Origin: Linanthus parryae
Taxonomy: Eukaryota > Streptophyta > Magnoliopsida > Ericales > Polemoniaceae
Assembly (NCBI GenBank): GCA_023055425.1
Contig: JALGPY010000006.1
Coordinates: forward strand, 76,878,435-76,942,434
Length of the DNA: 64,000 nt
Direction of reading: 5' to 3'
Shown here: positions 26,759-37,913 of the stretch, one piece after another
How the letters are laid out: every line of letters starts with the position of its first letter
Numbering within the stretch: position 1 is the first letter of the stretch
The notes under the pieces: model-generated
What the model saw: only the letters and a program-made list of their open reading frames with translations
The model's database searches: none
What the model was told of the DNA's origin: nothing
Program-made: the position numbers and the translations under genes

Positions 26759-28182
26759 CTAGTCAAAGCGGGCCCCCTCGTCCTCAGCGACTGGGGGGTC
26801 TGAACTCGACTCTGGGTATACATCCGACTGGTAATGGTACAGTCCATCGTAGGTAGGCGGGTGCTGCAACTGGACATTTTCCGCCACAGCCAAGTCCTGA
26901 ATCCATGCACCCTGCTGGCCACAGTCATAGATAAGTGACTCCATACGGCGGCCCAGCTGGCGCTGACTACTACGGATGTGCTCAAACTGCCTCCTAAACC
27001 TAGCTTTGTCAACATCTGCTTGCATTCTCTGCTTCTCTATCAAGTGTGTAATATGGTCAGCTGACTCTCAATCCTAGAGTTAGAACTAGAGGTACTCGCC
27101 TCACTAGGGTGTGTGGGATCAACAGGATCTGGGACTCTCAGGGGGTTGGGTATCTTGTCCCACTTACGCTCTCCATTATTCTTTTTAGATAGGTCATAAA
27201 CTAGACCCTTCAAATCTGAGCTAGCAGCTTTTGCTAGCTTTAGGAGAAGGCAAGTGTGGCCGGCAGATCTATGGTTATTAGGACCGGTCTTCTCCATAAT
27301 AGAGAAATAAATCAAGTACGGGATGTTAATCCTCTTCCCGGTCCACAAACAGTAGGCCATGGTGCAAAGCTGGAAGGAGTAAGTGGGTTGAGCAGTGACG
27401 CCCACAACCGAGTTCTCAAGAAGTTTGCACAACCACCTCACATATGGATGCATGACCCTCCTAGCAACGTTCTACTCACGTAGGGTGGGTCTCTCATTCC
27501 ATCCCGCCCCAGGCACCCCCTTAAAGCAGAAGGCGCTCACGACCTCAACAACATTAGCTCGCCGGATAGTCTCATGGTAGGCACAAGTCCCTTCTTTTAG
27601 GGGCTTGAAGTTCAAGGCAGCCGCTATAGTCTCGGGCGTGAGAACTATATAAGCACGCCGACAAAATATGTGCCTCCTATCCCTACCCTCTCCCTCGCTA
27701 TAGAAACGCGCATTCACTAAAAACTCTCTTGCAAGGTCAGAGCTAGACTTCAGACAGATTTTAAACCATTTGTCTAACTTCTCATTCTTAAAGAGTTCGT
27801 TAAGTTGTTGGGGCATCTTAGGGTGTAGGGTGAAGGGTTTTTCAGAAGTCCCTTCCCTCTTCAGAAACTTGTCGATGCAATACGCAATGTGGGTGTTTTC
27901 ACTAACAAACCTGAAGCTGCAGAATCTGGTACTGCAGATAGCCTTAAGGTCTACATCCTTAGGTGCTGCACCTCTAGTTCCTATCGTAGGGAGTGGTGGC
28001 ATAACCTGATTCAACTCATAACAAATTGGAGACGGCGCAACCTGACGGCGGTTCCCCGACCCGTCTCCCTCGTTCACTTCTTCCTCCTCACTCCTAACTA
28101 AATCTTCCTCAGGGTTGAAGATTGGTTGGTCATCAAGAACAAGTCCCCGTATCCTCTTATTAACATTCCTAGATGTAGACAT
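26759..28182 (-). pseudogene. Putative plant transposon protein ORF in gypsy element 1
   Basis: Starts with a clear ATG at 28182 and runs about 236 codons to an in-frame TAG at 27472-27474. The same frame then continues to 27040, followed by a frameshift near 27045 into the frame ending at 26759. The central part (AREFLVNARFY … IFCRRAYIVLTPETIAAALN) resembles the 'putative plant transposon protein' domain seen in many plant LTR elements, where it lies between the polyprotein and the 3' LTR. The last part (EKQRMQADVDKARFRRQFEH…) is charged and likely coiled coil. Its role is unknown; in Athila-type elements ORFs in this position have been called env-like, but I see no signal peptide or membrane segment. 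Two lesions make it non-functional. Confidence 0.6.
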
Positions 28183-29578
28183 AGTGATATGAAAAAGAAA
28201 AACAAGTGCTCGTGAGTTTTAGCCGTGAACTACACCAAGTAACCCAGGGTACAAGCAATGAACACGAATAAATTACGAGAGAATTAAGCCCTAGGAGTAC
28301 CTAAGCAATAATTAAAGCAGAGAGAGAAAAAATTGTACCAAATTTTTCGTAAACACGAGCAAGTGAAGGCAAGAGTACCTCCTTAAGCTCATCGGTGTCC
28401 CCGTCACTAGTCTCTTCTTGAGCTAAGGCCAAAATCGGACTCCAAGTATGCGAATCGGAATTTTTTTCTTGGAGCTCTTTCTCTTTGTTTCCCCCCACAC
28501 TCAAACCGTGCACTATCTCTCAAAACTCCAAGACTTAATGTTAATAACGAGCCAACAAAAAGTTTTGAATTTGAATATGTTTTGGATTTTGTGTGTGTTG
28601 GTGTTCTTGAGAGTTTGAGAGGAAGAAGATTAAGGAGGGTGTTTTTTATCCGTAATAGGGGTCTAGGAGGGTTAAGACCCGGTTTTTGCTTCAAATTATA
28701 CCCCCAAAATACCAAAAATACCCCCAAAAAGTGGCACTGTCACTGCATTTCGGCCCGAAATGTTTTTAAAATGCCAAAACAGTGGGCTCATTTCATTTCG
28801 GCCCGAATTGAAGGGGTATTTCGGCGTGAAATCAAATGATTTCGGCACGAAATTCCTTGGGACTCACCGGATTTTGTTTTTGCTCTAGTTTCTTCGTTCG
28901 ATGTCCGATTCCTTCGATTCTCGCGCTCACGAACTCGTCATTGAATGTAGAATCCAATGCTAACTGAAAAATTCCCAAAATCCGGGGAATTATTTTCGTA
29001 TCATCACCAAAGTTGCTCTCTAGCACGAGAATCAAGTCCCTTTAAGCTTGTGATTCTCTCATTCCTCTTCGGATTCCGATGCGTGCATATCCTGGCCACA
29101 ACGAGCTGCCAATATAATCACTAAATAAATAGCTAATCCTTGAACTTGAGTAGCCTCTCTTTCAGATCCAATCATCAAACTGCTCGTTGAGCCTCGTTTT
29201 GCGTGCAAAGTCATGCACACGCATTAAGAAGGGAAATCCGAAGGGTCTTCGGTACCTGTGTCCTGCACACTCATGGAAAACATTAAACTGCTCTCTCTCA
29301 TATCTCTCAATCAAGTACAAATATCAAAAACAGAATACAAAAACAAATACGACTACCTAAATTGGGTTGCCTCCCAATCAGCGCTTGTTATTTAAGGTCG
29401 ACGGCCCGACCCAGTTACCTCAGTGCCCCTACACAGGTGGCTTGACACCTCGTGACTTCTCGTCCAGCTTCCTCTGCTGGATCCTCAACACAACTCTATG
29501 AACTTTAGCTTTTGAATCCGGTGGCTCACCACGAACGACCTCAAAACTCTTGTGCACTGACTGCACGGCTACTGGCAT
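28183..29578 (-). other. Spacer between gag-protease and the accessory ORF; conserved hairpin motif
   Basis: No enzyme domain can be read here, although reverse transcriptase and integrase would be expected after protease. On the minus strand at about 29362-29379 lies ATTGGGAGGCAACCCAAT, a 6-bp stem with a 6-base loop, preceded by AACAAGCGC and GTCGACC. A related version is at about 40178-40215 in gypsy element 2, also just downstream of protease. Confidence 0.55.
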
Positions 29579-31819
29579 CTATGTCTTCTCTTGAGACTGC
29601 TGTGGAGTTTCCTTAGAAACCCAGAAGGTCTCCCACGCATCATTGATCCTCATGATCAATTCCCCGTTTATAACATCAATGAGAGTCCGACTGGTAGACA
29701 GAAAGGGCCTACCCAGGATGATCGGAACATCTCCCACAGGCATCTCTAGTATCACAAAATCTGCAGGGATAATCGAATTCCCTACCTTAACCATCACGTC
29801 CTCCACCACACCGTATGCCCTCTTGCAAGACTTGTCAGCAAACTGAAGGTTGATCCATGTGGAACGAGCTTCCACTCCCAGCTTCTGAAAGACTAAAAGT
29901 GGCATTACATTGACACTAGCCCCCAAATCACATGAGGCATGTCCCGTGTAAGCTCCTACCAAGTTAGCTTCTATCACAAAGCTTCCCGGATCCTTCTGTT
30001 TCTGAGGCAAACCATGCATCACACATGAGCTCACCTGCTCAGTCAAATCAACTGTCTCAAAGTCTGGCACTACCCTCTTTCCTGTAATTGCATCCGTCAT
30101 ATACTTGGAATATTTAGGCATCCTCTTGACTGCCTCAATCAAAGGAACATTGATATGCAATTTTGAGAAAATGGACAAGAACCTCGTGTACTCCTCAGAA
30201 TCATCTTTCTTCTTTCTTACTTTAAGAGGATACGGAAGATTCTTAGACATAGAAGGTAGTGGTGGTGTTACCTCATCATCAATATGTGGAGTCATGCCCT
30301 TTGATTGGGGGATCATGACAGGGGTCTTGTCAAAGACCTCATGCTCCCTAACCGTCGAGGCTTCAGCTCTAGCGTGGCTCGGATATGGGGGATCATCAAG
30401 AACAATTCCCCTGCGGGTAGTGATGGCATTCACCTGGCGCACATTCTCTGTATCGGATGGCAAAGACCCTGGTGCTCTAGTTGAGAGCGGAGTGGCAATC
30501 TGTCCTATCTGCACCTCCAAGTTACGAAGCGAGGTCTTCGTGACGTGCAAATCAGCTGCCAATGTCTCCACTTGAGAAGTGAAGGTATTCACATTCTTTC
30601 CCATCTGATACATCATATTATTGAGATCTACCATCTCAGCATTCTGGCTTGTAGCTAATGGTGGTGGCGCCTGAGCAGCTGGCGCATGTGGAATGTGCTA
30701 AAAACCGGGTACATATGAAGCTCCGGACTGATCTCCATACCTGAATCCTGGATGATCTCTAGTCTCTGGTCTGTAGTTCCCCTGATTCCAGTTGCGCTGT
30801 CCCTGTGCCCCCACATAGCTGATATCCTCATTAGCAGCTTGAGTCAAAGCTGCATCAAACTCTTGCTCCTCAACTGCAGACACTGTCTTCTTATCCTGAT
30901 ACACATGCTTTGCCATGTCTGAAACCATCTTCGTAATACCATATTTCCACTCATCGTTCTTCGGTTCAGGAAGCTTGGACAACCTCCTAGAGTCATAGAA
31001 TTGAGCATCCTGTTTCTCTATTTGCTTCATCAAAGCATATGCTCCATCCTTGTCAACCCTGTAAAGAACGTTGCCTCCTGCTTCCATGTTCAGAAAATCC
31101 TGGTTGGGACGATCCAGGCCATGATAGAATACCTGAAGAATCTTGTAGTCGCCGAAGTTATGATTAGGACACTTGCGTATCGTCCTCATAAACCGGTCCC
31201 ATGCATCAACAACCGTCTCATTAGCATGCTGCTGAAAAATAAGGATCTCTGCATGTAAGCCTATGACACGTTGAGCGGGGTAGAACTTGCTCATAAATTT
31301 GTCCACACACTGCTCCCATGTGGTGATCGATTCTGGCTCCCTGGACTGTAGCCACTTTTCCGCCGCACCCTTAAGACAATAAGGAAAAAGAATCAGCTTC
31401 ATGGTCTCATCAGTGACGTTCTTTTACTTCACTGTGTAGATGTAGGCATCAAACTTCCCAATGAAGTCATTTGGGTCTTCATCCCTATTCCCATAGTAAT
31501 GGAACTGATTATGCACTGTCGTGATGGTGGCAGGCTTCAAATCAAAGTGCTCAGCCTGAATGGTTGGCACTACAATCGCTAGCTTGTGTCCTATCTGAGT
31601 TGACTGAAATTTCTCCACCAAATCTTGGCCCAAATTATTGTAGGGCATCTGGTTCTTCTGCTCAGCAAGCTTCTCCTGCAGCTCAGTCAACTTCTGGTTC
31701 AGTTGAGCGTTAGTTAATTGCTCACCCGTTGCGATTTGTCTTGGACCTCTTCTCGGAGTTCTGAATAACTGCTATGGGTCTTCAAGTGGGGGCACAAGGT
31801 CTTTAGAGATCTGGTGCAT
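29579..31819 (-). pseudogene. gag-protease ORF of gypsy element 1 (three in-frame stops)
   Basis: One reading frame can be followed from ATG 31819 to the end at 29579 without a frameshift. In-frame stops interrupt it: TAG 31772-31774, TAA 31424-31426 and TAG 30698-30700. The middle (KLILFPYCLKGAAEKWLQ … WDRFMRTIRKCPNH) is a retrotransposon gag domain. The C-terminal part has the LPYPLKVRKKKDD linker, an aspartic-protease core with the Athila-style CDLGASVNVMP active site, and the ILGRPFLST flap/hydrophobic signature. Gag forms the particle and protease matures it. The frame ends after protease with no reverse transcriptase fused behind it. Stop-only damage with an intact frame suggests moderate age. 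Confidence 0.8.
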
Positions 31820-31930
31820 ACACGGAGAACCTGAAACACAATTCAGAAAACAAATCAGAAATCACATAAACAAAAAGAAAAAGGTAAATTAAACTAATCG
31901 CTAAATTAGAACAGTAACCAATGCCTTCCC

Positions 31931-31944
31931 CAGCAACGGCGCCA
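31931..31944 (-). other. Primer-binding site of gypsy element 1
   Basis: TGGCGCCGTTGCTG on the minus strand, 6 bases (AGTTTT) after the 5' LTR end. Athila and Tat/Ogre elements share this primer site; the tRNA is not asserted. Confidence 0.75.
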
Positions 31945-31950
31945 AAAACT

Positions 31951-33110
31951 TGACGCGTGTAAAATACGCGTTGCCGCGCAAGTGTACGGTCAAGTAATAA
32001 AGTGGAGTATTTTGGACTCCGAGTTATCAAACCCAAGGGAAGGTGTCTACTTAATATCTACGTTATCAATTATATTCAATTTACCTAAGTAACCGGTAAA
32101 AAGATTGTAGTTTGAAGTGTTGTCACCCTCAAACAAGTGACTAGCAATGGTAATGAAATAACGCAAATTAAATGATTTGATGTATATCAGAGGAGAGAAA
32201 GCTATGCAATCTATAGATCACCTAGGGTAGTTTTGACGATTCCAGATTTCATGTTCTAACACGACAATTCATAATTAGTTAAGTTGGGTAATAGCATTGA
32301 CAATTACCTATCGGTCTCATGTCGTTCTACACAATGGTAATGATTTGTCCCCCTCAGGCCAAGTATACTACCTATGTGTTCTAGTAGGTTAACAATATTG
32401 CAAGGGATAATGTTCTATCAGACCACTATTCACACGCAATTCACTCTTTCCTACTGAATTTACCCTCATCTAGCCATTGATATTCAACTCACTTCTCAGT
32501 CTAATTGATTAAAAATGTCTTTGTTTATTCATCACAACTAGGGTAGATTTGCTTTCACACAGTCACTATTTATGTAGTAATTTCGGGTCATGACTCCTAC
32601 GTTACTAAGGATTAAGCACAATAAACAAGTAATTAACTACTAGGAATTATCTTTATGACTAGTTCATGATTACATGGAGAAATAGATACTCAACATCACA
32701 CATCCTAGTTCTACCTTGTCAATGAAAGAACTCAACATGAAATAGAACATAGCAATCTCCATAGAATCAAAAATCCAACATGAAAGTTCATCCAAAATCC
32801 GGAAAACATCCTCAAAACATAAACCCTAAGCTTTCCATAGATGCATAGGTATGAGTTTAGCTACTCATAGCAAAAGATAACATGGTTTCTAAATATTTCA
32901 TACAAGAAAGTAGAGAGAAAGTAGATCAAACGCTAGAAATCGTGATGATTCTTGCGATCTGGGCTCTTCTCCTTGCTTGAGGTTGTTCCCTATGAAGTCT
33001 CCCTGCTCTCCTCCTTGATCGTGGCTCTCAGTAGGCGCGTGAATGATCCTCTTTTTCGTCCCTAGGTCGCCCTTCCTTCATAACCCGCAGAAGTCTTCAG
33101 TAATTGCACA
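31951..33110 (-). repeat. 5' LTR of gypsy element 1, truncated
   Basis: Matches the 3' LTR from its inner end up to the phrase CAGTAATTGCACA, then switches abruptly to SIRE gag DNA at 33111. About 490 bp of the LTR (the promoter-proximal U3 part) is lost, so this copy should not start its own transcription. Confidence 0.75.
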
Positions 33111-34226
33111 TCTGATTATTTTTCTTCATCATGCTTGGCCATGAAGCACAAGTTTTCTTGATCTTCTTCTGTGTCTCAGTCACTTGATGAATCAGAATCA
33201 CTCCAGGAAGCCATCATGGCTTTCTTCCTTCTGTTGTCACTATCTTTCTTCTAAAAGTTCATGTTCTTCTTCTTTTGTGGACAGTCTCTTACTAAATGAT
33301 CTGCATCACCACACTCAGAAAAATTAATTACTTTAGTTTTATGTGACTTTGATGAAGCTTTACCTTTGTAGTCCTTGCTGCCTAAAGGTCTTGATGTCTC
33401 TCTGTTATAGTCTCTGTTACCAGAGTTTCTTTTCTTCTTGAGAAACCTGGCCAAGGCCTTGGAGATCAATGATAAAGCTCTTAATCATCATGCTCATCTT
33501 CAGTCTCAAGGCTTTGAGACTTTTCACTGTCTTTGGCCTTAAGTGCTAAGTTCTTGATGTTTTCACTCAAATCACCTTCCACATCCTTCATAGACATTTC
33601 ATGAGTGAGCAGCTTTCCATGTAGATCATCTAGCTGAAGAAGACTTAAGTCCTGAGCTTCCTCAATGGATGTTGTCTTTGGCTCCCACTTGGCTTTTGGC
33701 AAGCTTTTCAGAATTTTCCGGACCTTCTCCTCTTTTGAGAACTTCTTTCCCAATGACTCCTGATTATTCATTTGAACATCTCCTTGATGGTCTCATCTGA
33801 GTTCATTTTGAAAAACTCATATTGCCTCAGAAGTATGTTGATTTTGGTCTGCTTAACCTGGCTAGTTCCTTCATATGTCACAACCTGTTTATGCCATACT
33901 TCTTTGGCACTCTTTCAATTTGACACTCTTTTGAACTCATCTGCATTAAGAGCACAATATAACAGATTCATAGCCTTGTAATTTTTTGATACCTTTTCTA
34001 GTTCAGGCACTGAGAGATTTTCCTCAGACTTGATACATCTGACTCCATCAATTGTAGTATAGTACTCATGAGGACCATTCTGAACTATTGAGCACAATTC
34101 CATGTCTTTATCTAAGATGAACATCTTCATCAATACCTTCCAGTGCATGAAGTTATCACCACTGAACAATGGAGGTCTGTTGGCTGCCCTTCCTTGTGAG
34201 AATCCACCATCTCCTACATTACTCAT
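33111..34226 (-). pseudogene. SIRE gag remnant
   Basis: ATG at 34226. The N-terminus (GRAANRPPLFSGDNFMHWK) is the conserved start of SIRE-lineage Gag. Two frameshifts follow (frames change near 33900 and 33480) and a stop occurs at 33251. A degenerate zinc knuckle (ECGDADHLVRDCP) has lost its first cysteine, replaced by serine. A downstream serine/aspartate-rich stretch (SWSDSDSS) is typical of this lineage. The gene is cut off at 33111, before protease. Not functional. Confidence 0.75.
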
Positions 34227-34261
34227 AGTCACAAGATTGTTAGATCTATATCAGTGACACA

Positions 34262-34275
34262 GGTTCTAATACCAA
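34262..34275 (-). other. Primer-binding site of the SIRE fragment
   Basis: TTGGTATTAGAACC on the minus strand directly after the LTR end CACTTTCA; one base off the usual TTGGTATCAGAAC. Confidence 0.65.
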
Positions 34276-34276
34276 T

Positions 34277-35772
34277 TGAAAGTGTGTAATGTAGACTAAA
34301 TACAGGACCTAAATACTCTAGAAGGGGGGGGGGGGTTGAATAGAGTATGGAAACTTTTTGCAAAACTCAGATTCTAACAGATTAGCTTTGTGTGAAACTC
34401 AAATCTCAAGGCCTTGAGATTTTAGAAAACTGTCCGAAACTTTCAAAGGCACAAAGAAAGCTTCAAGACCTTGAACTATTACCAGTTCTAAGCAACTTAT
34501 AAACCCTAGTTTGATTTGAGTTGTGTGCATCAGAAAATAACAAAACTGTAAAGTAAAGAACACAAAGCAATTTACAGAGTTCAGTCCCAATGGACCTAAT
34601 CTCTGCCTGAGGGATCTAATCCCACCAGGATTGGGGCAAACACTTCTTATTACTCACACAGAAACAGCCCTAGATCTTCAAGCCTAAGTGATTTCCCTTA
34701 CACCTATACAGCTTGTGGTTCCAAACCTATCTAGTTTCAGCTACTAACTGTTGAGCTAACAAGAACCTCTTGTTGTCACTTGAACAACCAACCACTAGGT
34801 TTAGTGAGGATTAAGATATTTAAAAAATACACAGATTACAAAAAAGGTGAAGAACACAGTAGAAGAAATAAGCTAGTGAAGCCTGGATGTGTTCTTTTGG
34901 AAACTGGAATGACTTGATCTTCTGAAATCTGGAATTGAAGCTTGAGTTCCTTTGTGTTTGAATGAATGATCTCCCACGAATTTGTCACACTACTCTCAGT
35001 ATTCTGCAAGCCTTTTTTTCTTTCACAATTCAAACCAGTCTCTTTATCCACCAGCTGCAACTGAGTGAGAGATTTTAGGATCTCAGTTCCTACAAATCCT
35101 CCTTCTGTTTTCAACTGTAATTCAAACAGCTCTAAGTGGATATCCATTGGAGTTTGTTGAGATTGCTCTTGCACGTTTAACAAACCTGCAACAACATTAA
35201 AACACAACAACAACAAATTCCAGAAATATAACAGTACTATGACTGTTTGGTTTTCCAGTTTCTGATAAAAACTTGTTAAAAGATTAGAACAGTAATCTGA
35301 TTAACATCTGACACATATAAATCATGATAAACAAGTTTAAGAATCTTAGAAGTCAATAAACAAACACAATAATAAGAATCAAAACCTGCAAGAAAGAATC
35401 AACTAAATTCTGTAAAACTGTCAGCAGCTCAAGGCACATCTCAAGGCCTTGAAGCTCTGATCATGCTTCACATATTTTCAAAGTTAAATCCAGAAAACTT
35501 GGATTCTCCCTGTTCTGATTATTTGCAATTGTGTTAGATATGAGGAACACGAGTATATGCAGCAAATATCTGATCTATAAAATCAGGTATCCAATCTGCA
35601 ACACAAAATTGTTAGAACACTTAGCAGAATAAAAAAAACTCTCAAGGCTTTGAAGCTCTGTCAGTATCTCAAAGCCTTGAAGCATCAAAAATGCTTTACT
35701 GCTTATGTCTTTGTCTTTCATCACTCAAAACAGTTACCATCCAAAATACATTCAAGGGTCTTTGAGTCAAGA
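34277..35772 (-). repeat. SIRE LTR (about 1.5 kb)
   Basis: Minus-strand view runs from TCTTGACTCAAAGACCC (expected TG mutated to TC) to ACACACTTTCA. It contains CAAGGCCTTGAG palindromes and a poly-C run (poly-G in plus view at 34326) followed by TTCTAGAGTATTTAG near its end. ORFs on either strand inside it (for example 34836-35216) have no meaning. Confidence 0.65.
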
Positions 35773-36023
35773 ATCTCCCCCTTTATGAAAGACAAAAACC
35801 CATAATCTTGTGTAAATAATCGTGTAACTCTTTATAAGAATTAGATAACCACATATTGCAGATACAATAAACAATAATACCAGATAAACCCTTTTAACAC
35901 AGATAGTCAGCAATTCACATAAAATCACAGTAATATAAGAACACAACTGATTAACCAAAACAACTGATTAACCAAAACAACTGATTATTATTATTATCCA
36001 AAATACGGGTCTTTGAGTCAACA

Positions 36024-37913
36024 TAAGGGACTTGTCGTGAACTAATTAGTATGATTAACTTTATGTGGGCTAGCAATTGAGAGAGTTTTCTAAACTATGT
36101 AATTGAAAAGACAAAGAAAATATTTAAATGTTGAGTATTAAAATGGGAGAAACAACCAGGACACCTTGTTTGGGGATTTCTTGGATTTTCCTATTGACGT
36201 CGTTCTACGATTTGTGAAACACATACGAAATTTATGTTGCTTATCGAGCAATAATAACTCACCGAGTTACCAAGTGAGTATTCTATGCCTAGGTTAAATT
36301 ATAACCGAGTTACCAATTTCTAATTATCCCTAAACACGCATTAACGATGAATTCTACTCTAACGATCCCAATTCTTGCTTTCACTAAGAAGTGGTGATTG
36401 TTTGCTTTTCCGCTTCAAAAATTACCTAGTTAACAAATAATTGCAAACTAAGTTCTAGATAACAATACGTCTCTGATTAATTAGATGGGATGAAGATCAC
36501 AAAAAAATCATAGAAAACGTAAAAACATCAATTAGGTTTAGCAAAACATGAATCTCAAATCACAAAACGCGTAATCAACGTGAAAACCCTAACCCCAAAC
36601 TCGGGTCCTGATTATGTAGTTTAGCTACTCATCGTAACAAGAACAATACAAAAATCCATAAATTTTAATGATAGACGATAGAGAGTGAGAGTTTAGAGAA
36701 ATCAAACGACGTTTCCGCGCTCCCGAGTGCCTCCAAAGCCTCCAACCGTGTCTTTTCCCCCTTTTCTGAGTGTGTTCTCTGTGTTTTTCTTGTTTCAGTC
36801 TGCATCCCCTCTCCAAAACTGATCCTCAGGTCCCCTTTAATACTTAGCAACCCGTTATTTTTAATAAACTTTTATTAATTGCACTTTGCCCCCATAAGTT
36901 CAGTGTTCCTTCTGTTTTTACGAAGCCAATCCCTATTCTCCGATCAGCAACAACTAGACTCGGTTTCAATTCTTGTGATTTGACTCCTAGTTCTACTCTC
37001 CTCGGCTTTTCCAAGAACCTGGCCCCAAAACCAGCTGATGCTGGGTTCGGTTTGAAGGCAGGGCTTGTTGATGGAGGGGATGGTGTATTGGGTTGATCGA
37101 TTGGAATCAGAGATGAGATTAGGCGGTTGATTAGTGGTTGGTTGTTCAGAGGTTCAGGAGAATCATATGGTTGGGGATTGGACGGAATCCATGGAGGATT
37201 CGGGTGTGGTTGTTGCGGTGTTGATTCTGTGAATTGGGTCTGAATCATAGAGAGGAGTGGAGGGAAGAATTGGTGGTTGAAGGGGGTCGCGATGTTGGTT
37301 GATTATGTCGGAGATTTGGGTGGAGTTTGGAGATGAAGGTGGGTCTGTGGTTGGTGTTTTGGAGGTTGCTTTGGTCGGAACACAGCGAAGGTGGAGGTGG
37401 TTCTGGGTTCTGCTCAAGTTCGGGGTTAATGGCATAGAAGTGGCTGCTGCGGCCGAGAGAGAAGGCAGCGGTGATGGTGGGTCGGTAGTCTGAGTTTTGG
37501 GTGTGACAGTGAGATGCTGCAAGCAGATTTTAGAGTTGCAACTCTGTGTTGCAACATAGGGGTAACTAGATATAGTTTCTGAAACTTCATAAAATGTCAA
37601 CTACCTCCCCTGCTGTACTCTCTTGGCTATTTTTTGAGCTTTTTCTTGCGTTGCTGAAGTTCGTTTTTACCTCCAATCCATGATCCGAGCCTCCTGTAAC
37701 TGATTCAAACAACACTAAACATACCGAGATCAAATGTGATTTAAAAATAGCTCAAAATAAACACGAAAACGCCCGGATTCGACAATTACGCACATAAAGC
37801 TCACATTCACTAATATTTCACAAACACGGCCAAAATCTCTTCAAATTGCATCGGAACGCACGCAAATAACAGTATTTTACATATATAATATAACTCCAAC
37901 TATGGAGTCATCA
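36024..37913 (-). repeat. 3' LTR of gypsy element 2 (1890 bp, inner end missing)
   Basis: Outer end (minus view) TGATGACTCC. From 36024 it matches 42910 onward, so the 70 bp 42840-42909 have no counterpart here. ORFs such as 37163-37600 lie within the LTR and are Pro/Ser/Thr-rich without a domain. Confidence 0.7.

Larger units (their letters stand above)
23132..33110 (-). mobile_element. Athila-like gypsy element 1, gag-protease only, minus strand
   Basis: In transcription order (right to left): truncated 5' LTR 33110-31951, primer site 31944-31931, gag-protease 31819-29579, spacer, plant-transposon-type ORF 28182-26759, conserved 3' region, polypurine tract about 24790-24775, 3' LTR 24774-23132. 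No reverse transcriptase, RNase H or integrase motif (YxDD, DDE) is readable in the 29578-28183 spacer or elsewhere, so the element would depend on another element's enzymes. The primer site TGGCGCCGTTGC is typical of the Athila/Tat branch. The 5' LTR is cut at 33110 by SIRE DNA. Confidence 0.75.
33111..36023 (-). mobile_element. SIRE-type copia fragment, minus strand, rearranged
   Basis: Transcription order right to left: an LTR tip (TGTTGACTCAAAGACCC at 36023), about 210 bp of 3' internal sequence with a polypurine tract AAAGGGGGAGAT at about 35785, an LTR (35772-34277), primer site TTGGTATTAGAACC, then gag to 33111. An LTR with polypurine tract on one side and primer site plus gag on the other is the signature of tandem elements sharing an LTR. 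pol is absent because the fragment is cut at 33111. Confidence 0.65.

Noticed and set aside
37163..37600. 145-codon Pro/Thr/Ser-rich ORF
   Set aside because: Lies wholly within the 3' LTR of gypsy element 2 and has no domain.
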